A DNA stretch of 14,853 nucleotides from positions 1 through 14,853 of the forward strand of contig SFHN01000012.1 in the NCBI GenBank assembly GCA_004555635.1, written 5' to 3'. Under the pieces are notes generated by a model. That model searched no databases. It was not told the DNA's origin and was given only the letters and a program-made list of their open reading frames with translations. Source of the stretch: [Eubacterium] saphenum. GTDB lineage: Bacteria > Bacillota > Clostridia > Oscillospirales > Ruminococcaceae. A program made the translations under genes and the position numbers. Numbering within the stretch: position 1 is the stretch's first letter; every line of letters starts with the position of its first letter. Below, one piece after another: positions 1-7,100 of the stretch.

Positions 1-6
1 CAATTA

Positions 7-30
7 AACCGAGCAGGAGACTGCCCGGTT
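7..30 (-). terminator. Probable terminator hairpin downstream of rpsU
   Basis: Read on the minus strand, AACCGGGCAG pairs with CTGCTCGGTT around a four-base TCTC loop, giving a ten-pair stem with one G-U. It lies about 40 bases after the rpsU stop and is followed by TTTAATTG at the window edge. The U-run is short and cut off by the window, so efficiency cannot be judged. A role as the rpsU transcript end is inferred from position and stem strength. Confidence 0.6.
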
Positions 31-69
31 CAACCGTTTGATTTTTAAGTAGCAATCAAGCTCGTAAAA

Positions 70-243
70 TCAGAACTTACGCTTGCGAGCAGCTTCGGAC
101 TTCTTCTTACGTTTTACCGAAGGCTTTTCGTAATGCTCTCTCTTACGAACTTCAGCAAGAACGCCGTCCCTTGCGCATGAACGCTTGAAACGCTTAAGAG
201 CGGTGTCAAGAGATTCATTTTTGCCAAGACGAATTTCTGCCAT
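70..243 (-). CDS. rpsU: Small ribosomal subunit protein bS21
   Basis: This 57-residue protein is ribosomal protein S21, a small basic protein of the 30S subunit that binds near the platform and the 3' end of 16S rRNA. It starts [11 protein letters not shown], has the family core ALKRFKRSC (residues 15-23) and [16 protein letters not shown] (27-42), and ends in a Lys/Arg-rich tail, [14 protein letters not shown]. Its length matches the usual 57-60 residues. The ATG is preceded by GGGAGGG at an eight-base distance, a strong ribosome binding site. It is the last gene of the window in transcription order. It has its own consensus promoter about 70 bases upstream and a hairpin downstream, so it is probably a separate unit able to reach high expression, although read-through from rsfS is possible. 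Confidence 0.96.
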   Translation of the reverse strand: MAEIRLGKNESLDTALKRFKRSCARDGVLAEVRKREHYEKPSVKRKKKSEAARKRKF

Positions 244-315
244 CTATATTTCCCTCCCTTTGCTCGTGGGCACAGGTTATCTACAAGAAGTAGTTATACA
301 AAACGTATATTTTAT

Positions 316-344
316 ATTATACAGCTTTCCGCTGCCTTTGTCAA
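316..344 (-). promoter_or_regulatory. Consensus sigma-A promoter for rpsU
   Basis: On the minus strand TTGACA (339-344) and TATAAT (316-321) are separated by exactly 17 bases, matching the housekeeping sigma factor consensus at all twelve positions with optimal spacing. A-rich sequence (TTTTCAAAAAG) lies just upstream of the -35 box and may act as an UP element. Transcription would start near position 309, giving a leader of about 65 bases before the rpsU ATG. The leader carries only a weak four-pair hairpin (281-293) and a strong ribosome binding site. The promoter lies in the gap after rsfS, so rpsU can be expressed independently of the long upstream operon. Confidence 0.92.
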
Positions 345-378
345 GTGCTTTTTGAAAATTTATGCCAAATTTTTATGC

Positions 379-732
379 TCATTTCAGCAAATCCGAGATA
401 TCGACGGGCTTTCCGTCAGCCCAGACGTGCTCGAGATTGTAAAAATCGCGGGTTTCCTCGAGGAAAACGTGAACCAGAATATCGACATAATCGAGGATTA
501 TCCAGTTTCTGCTTTGCTCGCCCTGAATGCTTTTAGGGGTTACTCCCGCAAGACCAAGCTGATACTCAACCTCGTCTGCAAGCGCCTTTACCTGCGTAGT
601 GCTGGTTGCAGAGGCGATTACAAAGTAGTTTCCGAGGATAGTAAGGTCGTCAACCTTCAGCACCTTGATATCTTGTGCCTTTTTGGAATCAAGCGCCTTT
701 ACGGCAATCTCCATTTCCTGTCTGTCAGTCAT
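379..732 (-). CDS. rsfS: Ribosomal silencing factor RsfS
   Basis: This 117-residue protein belongs to the RsfS/Iojap (YbeB/YqeL) family. Members bind ribosomal protein uL14 on the 50S subunit and block subunit joining when nutrients are scarce. Family marks are DIKVLKVDDLTILGNYFVIA (21-40), SATSTTQVKALAD (41-53), WIILDYVDILVHVF (77-90) and FYNLEHVWAD (97-106). The length is typical. The ATG follows AAGGAG at good spacing and overlaps the yqeK stop in an ATGA tetranucleotide, so translation is probably coupled to yqeK. Linkage to yqeK and nadD is the usual arrangement in Bacillota. It is the last gene of the long run. After its TGA there is only an A/T stem (355-373) and then the rpsU promoter, with no strong GC-rich terminator. 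Confidence 0.95.
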   Translation of the reverse strand: MTDRQEMEIAVKALDSKKAQDIKVLKVDDLTILGNYFVIASATSTTQVKALADEVEYQLGLAGVTPKSIQGEQSRNWIILDYVDILVHVFLEETRDFYNLEHVWADGKPVDISDLLK

Positions 733-1325
733 AAGCTCTCCTTGTTAACGTTAAATTTCATATAATAGTTGTACGCCTCGACGGTGTACACGGGCAGCTC
801 TCCGCACTTTTTGCAGACGCTTTCTATCTGATAAATCAGCGCAACGGACATCGCCTTGTCTATATCATCATAGCAGATTTTGCGAAATCTGTCAACGTCC
901 TTGTAGCTTCGCTCGTCGCTTATCATATCGCCGAGGTAGACGATTTTTTCGAGCAGCGTCATTCTCGCGCAGCCGATTGTGTGAAAGCGAATTGCACTAA
1001 GCAGCTCGCGGTCGGTTATCCCGAGCTTTTCGCGCACATAATACGCTCCCGCGACAGCGTGCCACAAAGCGGGCGTGCTTATCTCTGCGGGGTCGGGCGC
1101 CATTCCGCTTTCAACGGTATACAGGCGCTGCTTTTCGGGCTTGTCCTCTTTCATAACGTCGTGAAGAAGCCCCGCGAGATAGCAGCGCTTTTTGTCCGCG
1201 CCATAGCGCTCCGCAAGCTTATAGCAAGCCTCCGCTACGTTTATGCTGTGGGTATAGCGCTTTTTTGAAAGGCGCTCTTTAATCAGTTCCTCATATTCGT
1301 CAAATTCCTTGTATCTGCTCGTAAT
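729..1325 (-). CDS. yqeK: YqeK-family HD-domain bis(5'-nucleosyl)-tetraphosphatase (symmetrical), apparent ATT start
   Basis: YqeK enzymes are HD-domain metallohydrolases that split diadenosine tetraphosphate symmetrically into two ADP. The full HD ligand set is visible when the frame is read from an ATT at 1323-1325: His26 (RYTHS), His55-Asp56 (LLHD), His89 (LWHA), His115 (RFHT) and Asp133 (YLGD). The frame is open from a TGA two codons before that ATT, and no ATG, GTG or TTG occurs until the ATG at 1154. That ATG lies two residues after the HD pair, so starting there would remove His26, His55 and Asp56. The ATT gives 198 residues, close to the family's usual 185-200, and has GGAG seven bases upstream. 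CTG at 1286 and ATT at 1283 are less likely starts. The gene follows nadD and overlaps rsfS by four bases. Family identity is very secure; the start is inferred. Confidence 0.88.
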   Translation of the reverse strand: MTSRYKEFDEYEELIKERLSKKRYTHSINVAEACYKLAERYGADKKRCYLAGLLHDVMKEDKPEKQRLYTVESGMAPDPAEISTPALWHAVAGAYYVREKLGITDRELLSAIRFHTIGCARMTLLEKIVYLGDMISDERSYKDVDRFRKICYDDIDKAMSVALIYQIESVCKKCGELPVYTVEAYNYYMKFNVNKESL

Positions 1326-1336
1326 TCTTCAACTCC
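1323..1336 (-). promoter_or_regulatory. Ribosome binding site and putative ATT initiation codon of yqeK
   Basis: On the minus strand GGAG (1333-1336) is followed by seven bases and then ATT (1323-1325), which opens the yqeK frame. An in-frame TGA at 1329-1331 blocks any longer start, and none of the usual start codons occurs before the catalytic HD motif is passed. AUU is a known rare initiator, best studied in infC, where initiation factor 3 discriminates against it. Use here is inferred from spacing and from the match of the N-terminus to the family. Confidence 0.6.
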
Positions 1337-1358
1337 GAATATTATTTTCGCGGCGGGA

Positions 1359-1943
1359 TTATTTATACAGCCCGCCCTCTGCGATGTATTCCGCAACCGC
1401 TTCCGGCACAAGAGAGCTTATGCTCTCCCCCGCGGCAAGCTTTTCGCGTATCTCGGTGGAGCTTACCTCAACCGCCTTTGTGGGAAGCACCTTTACCTTG
1501 CCAAGCTCGTTTGCGTACTCCAGCATATCGACAAAGCTGTCGTTGTCCCTCGCAACCGCGCATACCTTCGTTTCGTTAAGCAGCGACTCATACTTGAACC
1601 ACTTCTCAAAATAAAACAGCATATCGCCGCCGATAAGCAGGTAAAACTGCTCGCCGGGATACTGCCGCTTCAGCTCGCGGACGGTGTTTATCGTGTAGCT
1701 TGTGCCGCCGAGTCTGCGCTCGATGTCGCTTATCTCCGCGCCCTCGATATGGGAAAACGCCCTTCGGCACATCTCCATACGCGCGTCAAAATCCGCAAGG
1801 CGGGTTTCCTTGTGCGGGGAATCGTAGGTCGGGATAATCAGCAGCCGTTTAAGCTTTAGCTGCTTTACCGCCTCCTCGGCAAGGCGGACGTGTCCGTTAT
1901 GCACGGGGTTGAATGCGCCGCCGAAAATGCCTGTCTTAATCAA
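1359..1943 (-). CDS. nadD: Nicotinate-nucleotide adenylyltransferase
   Basis: NadD transfers AMP from ATP to nicotinate mononucleotide to make deamido-NAD, an essential step of NAD synthesis. The protein has the nucleotidyltransferase signature GIFGGAFNPVHNGH (5-18) with the His15-x-x-His18 pair, the family segments IPTYDSPHK (37-45), GGTSYTINTV (79-88) and IGGD (104-107), and the C-terminal SSTEIR (161-166) that contacts ATP phosphates. Length is 194 residues, typical. No ATG is available at the N-terminus. I chose TTG at 1943, giving MIKTGIFGG, because GAGGGTGAT lies at workable spacing and the N-terminus fits the family. TTG at 1949, two residues longer, is too close to that site but possible. 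It overlaps the end of yhbY by about eight bases, and yqeK follows after 33 bases. Confidence 0.94.
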   Translation of the reverse strand: MIKTGIFGGAFNPVHNGHVRLAEEAVKQLKLKRLLIIPTYDSPHKETRLADFDARMEMCRRAFSHIEGAEISDIERRLGGTSYTINTVRELKRQYPGEQFYLLIGGDMLFYFEKWFKYESLLNETKVCAVARDNDSFVDMLEYANELGKVKVLPTKAVEVSSTEIREKLAAGESISSLVPEAVAEYIAEGGLYK

Positions 1944-2232
1944 GCTCAATCACCCTCTTTTTCGGGTCGGAGCTTCTGCGCCAGAGCACAAACTTCCTGC
2001 CGATAACCTGAACGACATCTGCGTTAAGCCGCTCTGCAACCGCGTCCGCAGCCTCGCGCGAGGTATAGTCGCAGTTCTCCTGAACGCCCGCTTTAATCAG
2101 CTCGCGCGCCTCCAGCGCTGCGTCAAGCTGCTTTATAAGCTCGTCGCTTATACCCTGCTTTCCTACGAAAAAAATCGTGTTATAGCTCTGCGCAATCGAA
2201 CGCAGGTGCGCTCTTTGTTTACTTGTAAGCAT
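1936..2232 (-). CDS. yhbY: YhbY-type CRM-domain RNA-binding protein
   Basis: This is a 98-residue single-domain CRM (chloroplast RNA splicing and ribosome maturation) protein of the YhbY/YqeI family, which associates with pre-50S ribosomal particles. It shows the family start LTSKQRAHLRSIA (2-14), the conserved GxxG loop in FFVGKQGIS (21-29), LIKAGVQENC (45-54) and the closing strand VVQVIGRKFVLWRR (73-86). Length is typical. The ATG follows the rdgB TAA without a gap (TAAATG), and its ribosome binding site GGAGAA lies inside the end of rdgB, which suggests coupled translation. Pairing with nadD and yqeK downstream is the usual order in Bacillota. The exact RNA target is unknown even in model species. 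Confidence 0.94.
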   Translation of the reverse strand: MLTSKQRAHLRSIAQSYNTIFFVGKQGISDELIKQLDAALEARELIKAGVQENCDYTSREAADAVAERLNADVVQVIGRKFVLWRRSSDPKKRVIELD

Positions 2233-2880
2233 TTATGCAAATTTCTCCTTTAATATCTCGGCGAGCTTTTCAAACGCCTTTGCGCGGTGAGAAATCTTGT
2301 TTTTCTCGTCCTCGCCGATTGTTGCCATACTCTCGTCATCGTCGAGCATAAAAATCGGGTCGTAGCCGAAGCCGTTGCTTCCAAGCGGCTCGTCGCCTAT
2401 GTAGCCCTCTACCGTGCCGTTGACGGAATACTCGTCGTCCTCGTCGTAAATGAAGTAAATCGAGCACACGAAGCGCGCCTCGCGAAGCTCCCTCGGAACT
2501 CCGTGCATTTCTTCAAGCACCTTTTGGCAGCGCTCCTCGTCGGAAGCGCCCTCTCCCGCGTAGCGCGCGGAATAAACCCCCGGCGCGCCGTTAAGGAAGT
2601 CGATAACAAGTCCGCTGTCATCGGCTATTGTCGGCACTTTCATCTGCTCGAAAATGGCGCGCGCCTTTATGTGCGCGTTTTCCTCAAAGGTTTCTCCGTC
2701 CTCGACAATTTCTCCCGTAAAGCCTGCCTCGCGCATTGATTGCACCTCAAATCCGAACGGTTCAAGCAGCTTTTTGAACTCGCGCAGCTTTCCCGCGTTG
2801 TTAGAGGCAATAATAAGGCGCTGTCGGACAGGCGTAGGGGCGGCAGGCTTGTCTTCGCCCGATTTGTGGATAAGTGTCAT
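2233..2880 (-). CDS. rdgB: RdgB/HAM1 family non-canonical purine NTP pyrophosphatase
   Basis: This enzyme hydrolyses dITP, ITP and XTP to their monophosphates and pyrophosphate, keeping deaminated purines out of DNA and RNA. The 215-residue protein carries the family motifs SNNAGKLREF (26-35), ENAHIKA (67-73), ADDSGLVIDFLNGAPGVYSA (86-105) with the acidic catalytic residues Asp87/Asp88, GFGYDPIF (170-177) and ISHRAKA (196-202). An N-terminal extension of about 20 residues, rich in Lys and Pro, precedes the first strand. An ATG at 2895 would add five residues but lacks a ribosome binding site. The ATG at 2880 has AAAGGA at good spacing, so I chose it. It follows ftsY by 23 bases and abuts yhbY directly. 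Confidence 0.94.
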   Translation of the reverse strand: MTLIHKSGEDKPAAPTPVRQRLIIASNNAGKLREFKKLLEPFGFEVQSMREAGFTGEIVEDGETFEENAHIKARAIFEQMKVPTIADDSGLVIDFLNGAPGVYSARYAGEGASDEERCQKVLEEMHGVPRELREARFVCSIYFIYDEDDEYSVNGTVEGYIGDEPLGSNGFGYDPIFMLDDDESMATIGEDEKNKISHRAKAFEKLAEILKEKFA

Positions 2881-2903
2881 ATGTTTTCCTTTCATATAAT
2901 ATG

Positions 2904-4097
2904 TTACTCAAACAGGGCATTAACGTAATCCGCAGGCACAAACGGCTGAAGGTCGTTTATCTTCTCACCGACTCCCACGAGCTTTACGGGTATACCCAAC
3001 TCGTTCTTTATAGGTATTATTATACCACCTTTTGCCGTGCCGTCAAGCTTTGTGAGAGCAATTCCCGTAATTTCGGCACTTTCGCTGAAAAGTCTTGCCT
3101 GATTGACTGCATTTTGTCCCGTTGTTGCGTCAAGGACAAGCAGCGTTTCGACGCTCGCGTCGGGAAGTTCGCGGGTAACAACGCGCGAAATCTTCTTAAG
3201 TTCCTCCATCAGGTTCTTCTTGTTATGAAGCCGTCCTGCGGTGTCGCACAGCACAACGTCGGCTTTCCTAGCTTTTGCCGCAGAGATTGCGTCAAACACA
3301 ACCGCCGCAGGGTCGCTGCCCTCGCCGTGCTTTATGATGTCAACGCCCGCTCTGTCGGTCCACACGTTCAGTTGGTCGATTGCAGCGGCTCTGAACGTGT
3401 CCGCTGCCGCGACGATAACCTTTTTCCCGCTCTGCTTCAGGTTTGCGGCAAGCTTTCCTATTGTCGTGGTCTTTCCCGCGCCGTTTACGCCGATAACCAT
3501 AATCACCGAGGGCGTTGTGTCAAGCTTCAGCTCGTTTTCGCCCGTCAGCATTTCGGCGATGATATTGCGCAGCAGCTGCTTTATCTCGGCTGGGTCGGTT
3601 GCGCCCGTGCGCTTTACCTCGGCGCGAAGCTTTCCGCAGATGTCCATACTTGTTTCCGCGCCGATATCCGAGAGGATAAGCGTTTCCTCAAGCTCGTCGA
3701 AAAAGTCCTCGTCGATTTTCGTGAACGAATTTATCAGCAGCTCTATCCTGCCGACAAAGCCGTCGCGCGTCTTTTTCAGCCCGTTCTTAAGCCTTGTGAA
3801 GAAGCCCTCCTTTACGGGCGCTTCCTCCTGCGCGCTGTCGTCGGGCTGCTCGACGTCGGTTTCATCAAAGGCAGGCTCCTGCTCGGCGGGTTCGAAAAGC
3901 AGCTGCTCCTCGGTGTCCGCAAGCTGTTCGTCAGGCTCGGCAGGATGCTCGTTCTGCTCCTCAACTTCCTCGGGCTGCTCGGCAGGCTGCTCAGAATCTG
4001 CTTCGGCGGGGGCTTCCTGTTCCGCGCTTTCGGTTTTCTCTGAAACGAACTCGGGGTCGCCCGATTTTTTCTTCTTAAATCTATCAAATAGTCCCAT
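2904..4097 (-). CDS. ftsY: Signal recognition particle receptor FtsY
   Basis: FtsY is the membrane-associated SRP receptor. It pairs its GTPase with that of Ffh to hand ribosomes making membrane proteins to the translocon. The 397-residue protein starts with a short basic MGLFDRFKKKK, then an acidic Glu/Gln/Pro-rich A region (about 14-95) with repeated EQP-like units, then the NG domain. GTPase motifs are GVNGAGKTT (203-211), DTFRAAA (233-239), DTAGR (285-289), TKLD (349-352) and GVGEKINDL (375-383). The length of the NG part is normal. Start: ATG with GGAGG four bases upstream, 16 bases after smc. No ffh or ylxM follows; rdgB does. Function is secure; the acidic region is family-typical but low in complexity. 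Confidence 0.96.
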   Translation of the reverse strand: MGLFDRFKKKKSGDPEFVSEKTESAEQEAPAEADSEQPAEQPEEVEEQNEHPAEPDEQLADTEEQLLFEPAEQEPAFDETDVEQPDDSAQEEAPVKEGFFTRLKNGLKKTRDGFVGRIELLINSFTKIDEDFFDELEETLILSDIGAETSMDICGKLRAEVKRTGATDPAEIKQLLRNIIAEMLTGENELKLDTTPSVIMVIGVNGAGKTTTIGKLAANLKQSGKKVIVAAADTFRAAAIDQLNVWTDRAGVDIIKHGEGSDPAAVVFDAISAAKARKADVVLCDTAGRLHNKKNLMEELKKISRVVTRELPDASVETLLVLDATTGQNAVNQARLFSESAEITGIALTKLDGTAKGGIIIPIKNELGIPVKLVGVGEKINDLQPFVPADYVNALFE

Positions 4098-4113
4098 AAA
4101 ACCTCCGTAATTG

Positions 4114-7100
4114 TCAGCTCAGCTCTACATCAAGGTCGTCGGTGAGCTCGCGGCGGAGCAGGCGCGAAACTCCCTTTTCCTGCATAAACACGCCGTAAAG
4201 CACCTTGCACGCTTCAATTGTTCCGCGGCGGTGCGTGATTACCATAAGCTGAGTGCGGCTCGAGAACTTGTTGAGGTAGCTTATGTACTTCTCAACGTTT
4301 ATGTCGTCAAGCGCCGCGTCAACCTCGTCCATCATACAGAACGGAGAGGGGCGGTGCCTTAGTATCGCAAGGAAAATCGTAATCGCTACCATAGTCTGCT
4401 CTCCGCCCGACAGGGAAATCAGGTTCTTTATAACCTTTCCGGGAGGCGCGGCGCTTATCTCAATGCCGGAGTTAAGCACGTCGTCGGGGTCGGTAAGCTC
4501 AAGCTCTGCGTGCGCGCCCTCGCCGAAAATCTCGACGAAAATCTCCTTGAAATGCTCGTTTATCTCGTTGAAGCTTGCAAGGAAGCGCGTTCTTATGTCG
4601 GCGGTAAGCTGAACAATCAGCCGCTCCAAATCGCGCTTTGAGCCTTCGACATCGGCAAGCTGTTCCGACTGCTCCTTGTACACCGCGGAAATCTCGCGGT
4701 ACTCCTCGATAGCGGCGGTGTTTACCGTTCCCAGCGCGGAAATCTGCTTTTTGAGGTCGTCAAGCTCGTTTTCCGCAGCCATAAGGTTTTCGGGCGGCTT
4801 TGCCTGCGCGGTAGCTTCTGACACGGTAAGCTCATAGCTTTTGTACAGCATATCGACAATGCTGTCGTAGTCCTTTTGCATACTCGCCTGACGCTCCTCC
4901 AGCCTTGCAACCTCGCGGGAGAACTTCTCCTTGTGGCCGCTTGCCTCGGAAATCGCGCTGTGCGCCTCGGAGATTTTACGCTCGCAGTCCTCGACAAGCT
5001 TCAGCAGAGCCTTTATCTCGTCGTCCTTCTCGTTAATGCGCTCGCTGCCGCCCTCGACAGAAAGCTTAAGCCGCTCGATTTTCTCGCGGATTTCCCTGTC
5101 AGAATTGTCAAGCTGCAAAAGCTTCTCGCGAAACTCGCTGCTGTTTTCGAGCGCAATCCTGCGGTTTTCCTCGACGCTCTTTATTTCCGTGCGGCGCGCT
5201 TCTGCGTCCTTAAGCGCTGCGAGCCGCTCCATACTGATACTCTGTATCTGCTCGGAAAGCATTTTCAGCTTTTCGTCAAGCTCGCGGCGGGAGCTGCCGG
5301 TGCTGTCGCGCTTTTGCTCGTGCTCCGAAATAAGCGCCGCGGTTGCTTCCTCCGTCTGCTTGTTTTCCGCGATAATGCTTTGCTGCTGCGCTATCTGCGC
5401 GTCAAACCGCTCGAGTGTAAGCCGCGCGGTTTCGCCCTGCTGCGAAAGCTGCTCGATAAGCCCGTCAAGTCTAGCGATATCCGCTCTGATGCGGATTTCC
5501 TCGGCTTCAAGCGCGCGTATCTCGTCGTTCATTCCCTCAAGCTCGATATCCGCCTTTGCAATCTCCGCGCGGTACTGCTCAAAGCTCTCGTTCTTTTCAC
5601 GAGCCGCCTGCCGCAGCTGTGTTATCTCCGCATAAAGCGCTTCGATTTCCTGCTTCTGCGAGAGCATTTTGTTCCTGTTTGCCGCCGAGCCGCCCGTGTA
5701 GGAGCCGCCCGCGTTGATAAGCTGTCCGTCAAGAGTTACCACGCGGAACTTGTAGCCGTATTTCTTTGAAATGCGGTTTGCGGTTGACATATCGTCAACG
5801 ACAACCGTCGTGCCGAGCAGGTTTCTTACAATCTCCTTGTAGAAATCCGCGCACTGAATAAGCTCGCTCGCAACGCCCTCTACGCCGTCCTCGTTTTCAA
5901 CGCCGCGCTCGGAAAGCACTCTGCCGCGCATTGTGTTTATCGGGTAGAAGGTTGCTCTGCCCGCGCCCGTTTCTTTGAGGAAGTTTATGCAGCGGGTTGC
6001 GGTTTCGCCGTCATCAACGATGATGTTCTGCATAGTGCCCTGAAGCACGGTTTCAATCGCCTGAACATAGCGCTGCTCTACGGATATGATGTCCGCGACA
6101 ATGCCGTGTATTCCGTGCAGGCGGTTCTGCTCGGAAGCTGTCATAACCGCCTTTACCGCGTTGGAATAGCCCACCATATTCTTCTCAAGGTCGGACAGCA
6201 CCTTGTGGCGCTGCTGCTTTTCGATAAGCTGTGCGTTCACCTTGTCGAGCGCCGATTTTGCCTCGTCAAGGCGGCGGCGTTTGCCCTCGGAAATGCGCGC
6301 ATAGCCCGCAAGACGGTTCTTCTGCGTATCGAGCTTTTCGGCGTTTTCGGAAAGCAGCTTTTCTGCCTGCTCCTTTTCCTCGGTGTATTCGCGGCGCTTT
6401 GTTTCGCCGTCGGAAAGCCCGAGCAGGAACACGCGCTTTTGCTCCTCGACCTCGCTTTCGGTGTATTCTGCCTGCGAAACGGCAATCGCCGCCGCGGTCT
6501 TTTTCCTGTACAGCTCGGCAAGCTGCGTTTCAAGCTCTGAGAACTCGCGCTGCGCTTCTCCGCTCTTTTCGGAGAGGGAGGAAAGCTCCTGCTGCGCCGC
6601 GGTGCGCTGCTCGTCAAGCGCTGCGGCTGCTTCTTCGTGCTGTGCAATAAGAGCGGAAAGCTGCTCTATCTGCTCGTCAAAGCCGCGGCTTCCCTGCTCC
6701 GCAGTTTTAATCTGCTCGGAAAGCTCCGCGCGGCGGGTTTCGTTGTGCTTAAGGTCGTTTTCGGCAACCTCGATTTCTGTGCGTAGCGCCGCTATCTCGG
6801 CGTTCGCCGCTTCCTTGCCGCGGCGCAAATGCTCCAGCGAAGCGTTCGCGGAAAGCTTCTCGTCTGAAAGCTCGTCAATCTGCTCCTGTGCGCGGGAGAT
6901 GTCGCTTTCGAAGTTGTCGCACTCGGCGCGGTTTCTGAGCAGCTCGTCGGCAAGCTTTCCCATAGCCGCACGCTGCTCGGAAAGCTTCGCAACGCTTACG
7001 GAAATCTCAAGCTCCTTTCGGTGCGCCTGAAGCTCTGTAAAGAGGATAGCCTTTTCGCTCTGCTTTTGCAGGGTCGGAAGCCGCTCCTCATACACCGAAA

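Noticed and set aside
352..765. Plus-strand open frame near the left edge
   Set aside because: It lies antisense to rsfS and the end of yqeK and lacks a ribosome binding site or known domain.
729..1154. yqeK as a truncated 141-residue gene or pseudogene
   Set aside because: The missing N-terminal motifs are present in frame without any frameshift or stop back to 1325, so the gene is intact and only its start codon is unusual.
2874..4043. Long plus-strand open frame (389 codons) opposite ftsY
   Set aside because: It is antisense to a certain gene, has no ribosome binding site or recognisable motif, and arises because TTA, CTA and TCA codons are rare in the sense genes, which leaves few antisense stops.
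3241..4110. Ser-rich plus-strand frame that could look like a secreted low-complexity protein
   Set aside because: The serine and cysteine runs are the antisense reading of the acidic Glu/Gln region of FtsY, not a real gene.
4876..6650. Several plus-strand and alternative-frame open frames inside smc
   Set aside because: All are shadows of the 1189-residue Smc; the repeated codon pattern of its coiled coils keeps other frames open.
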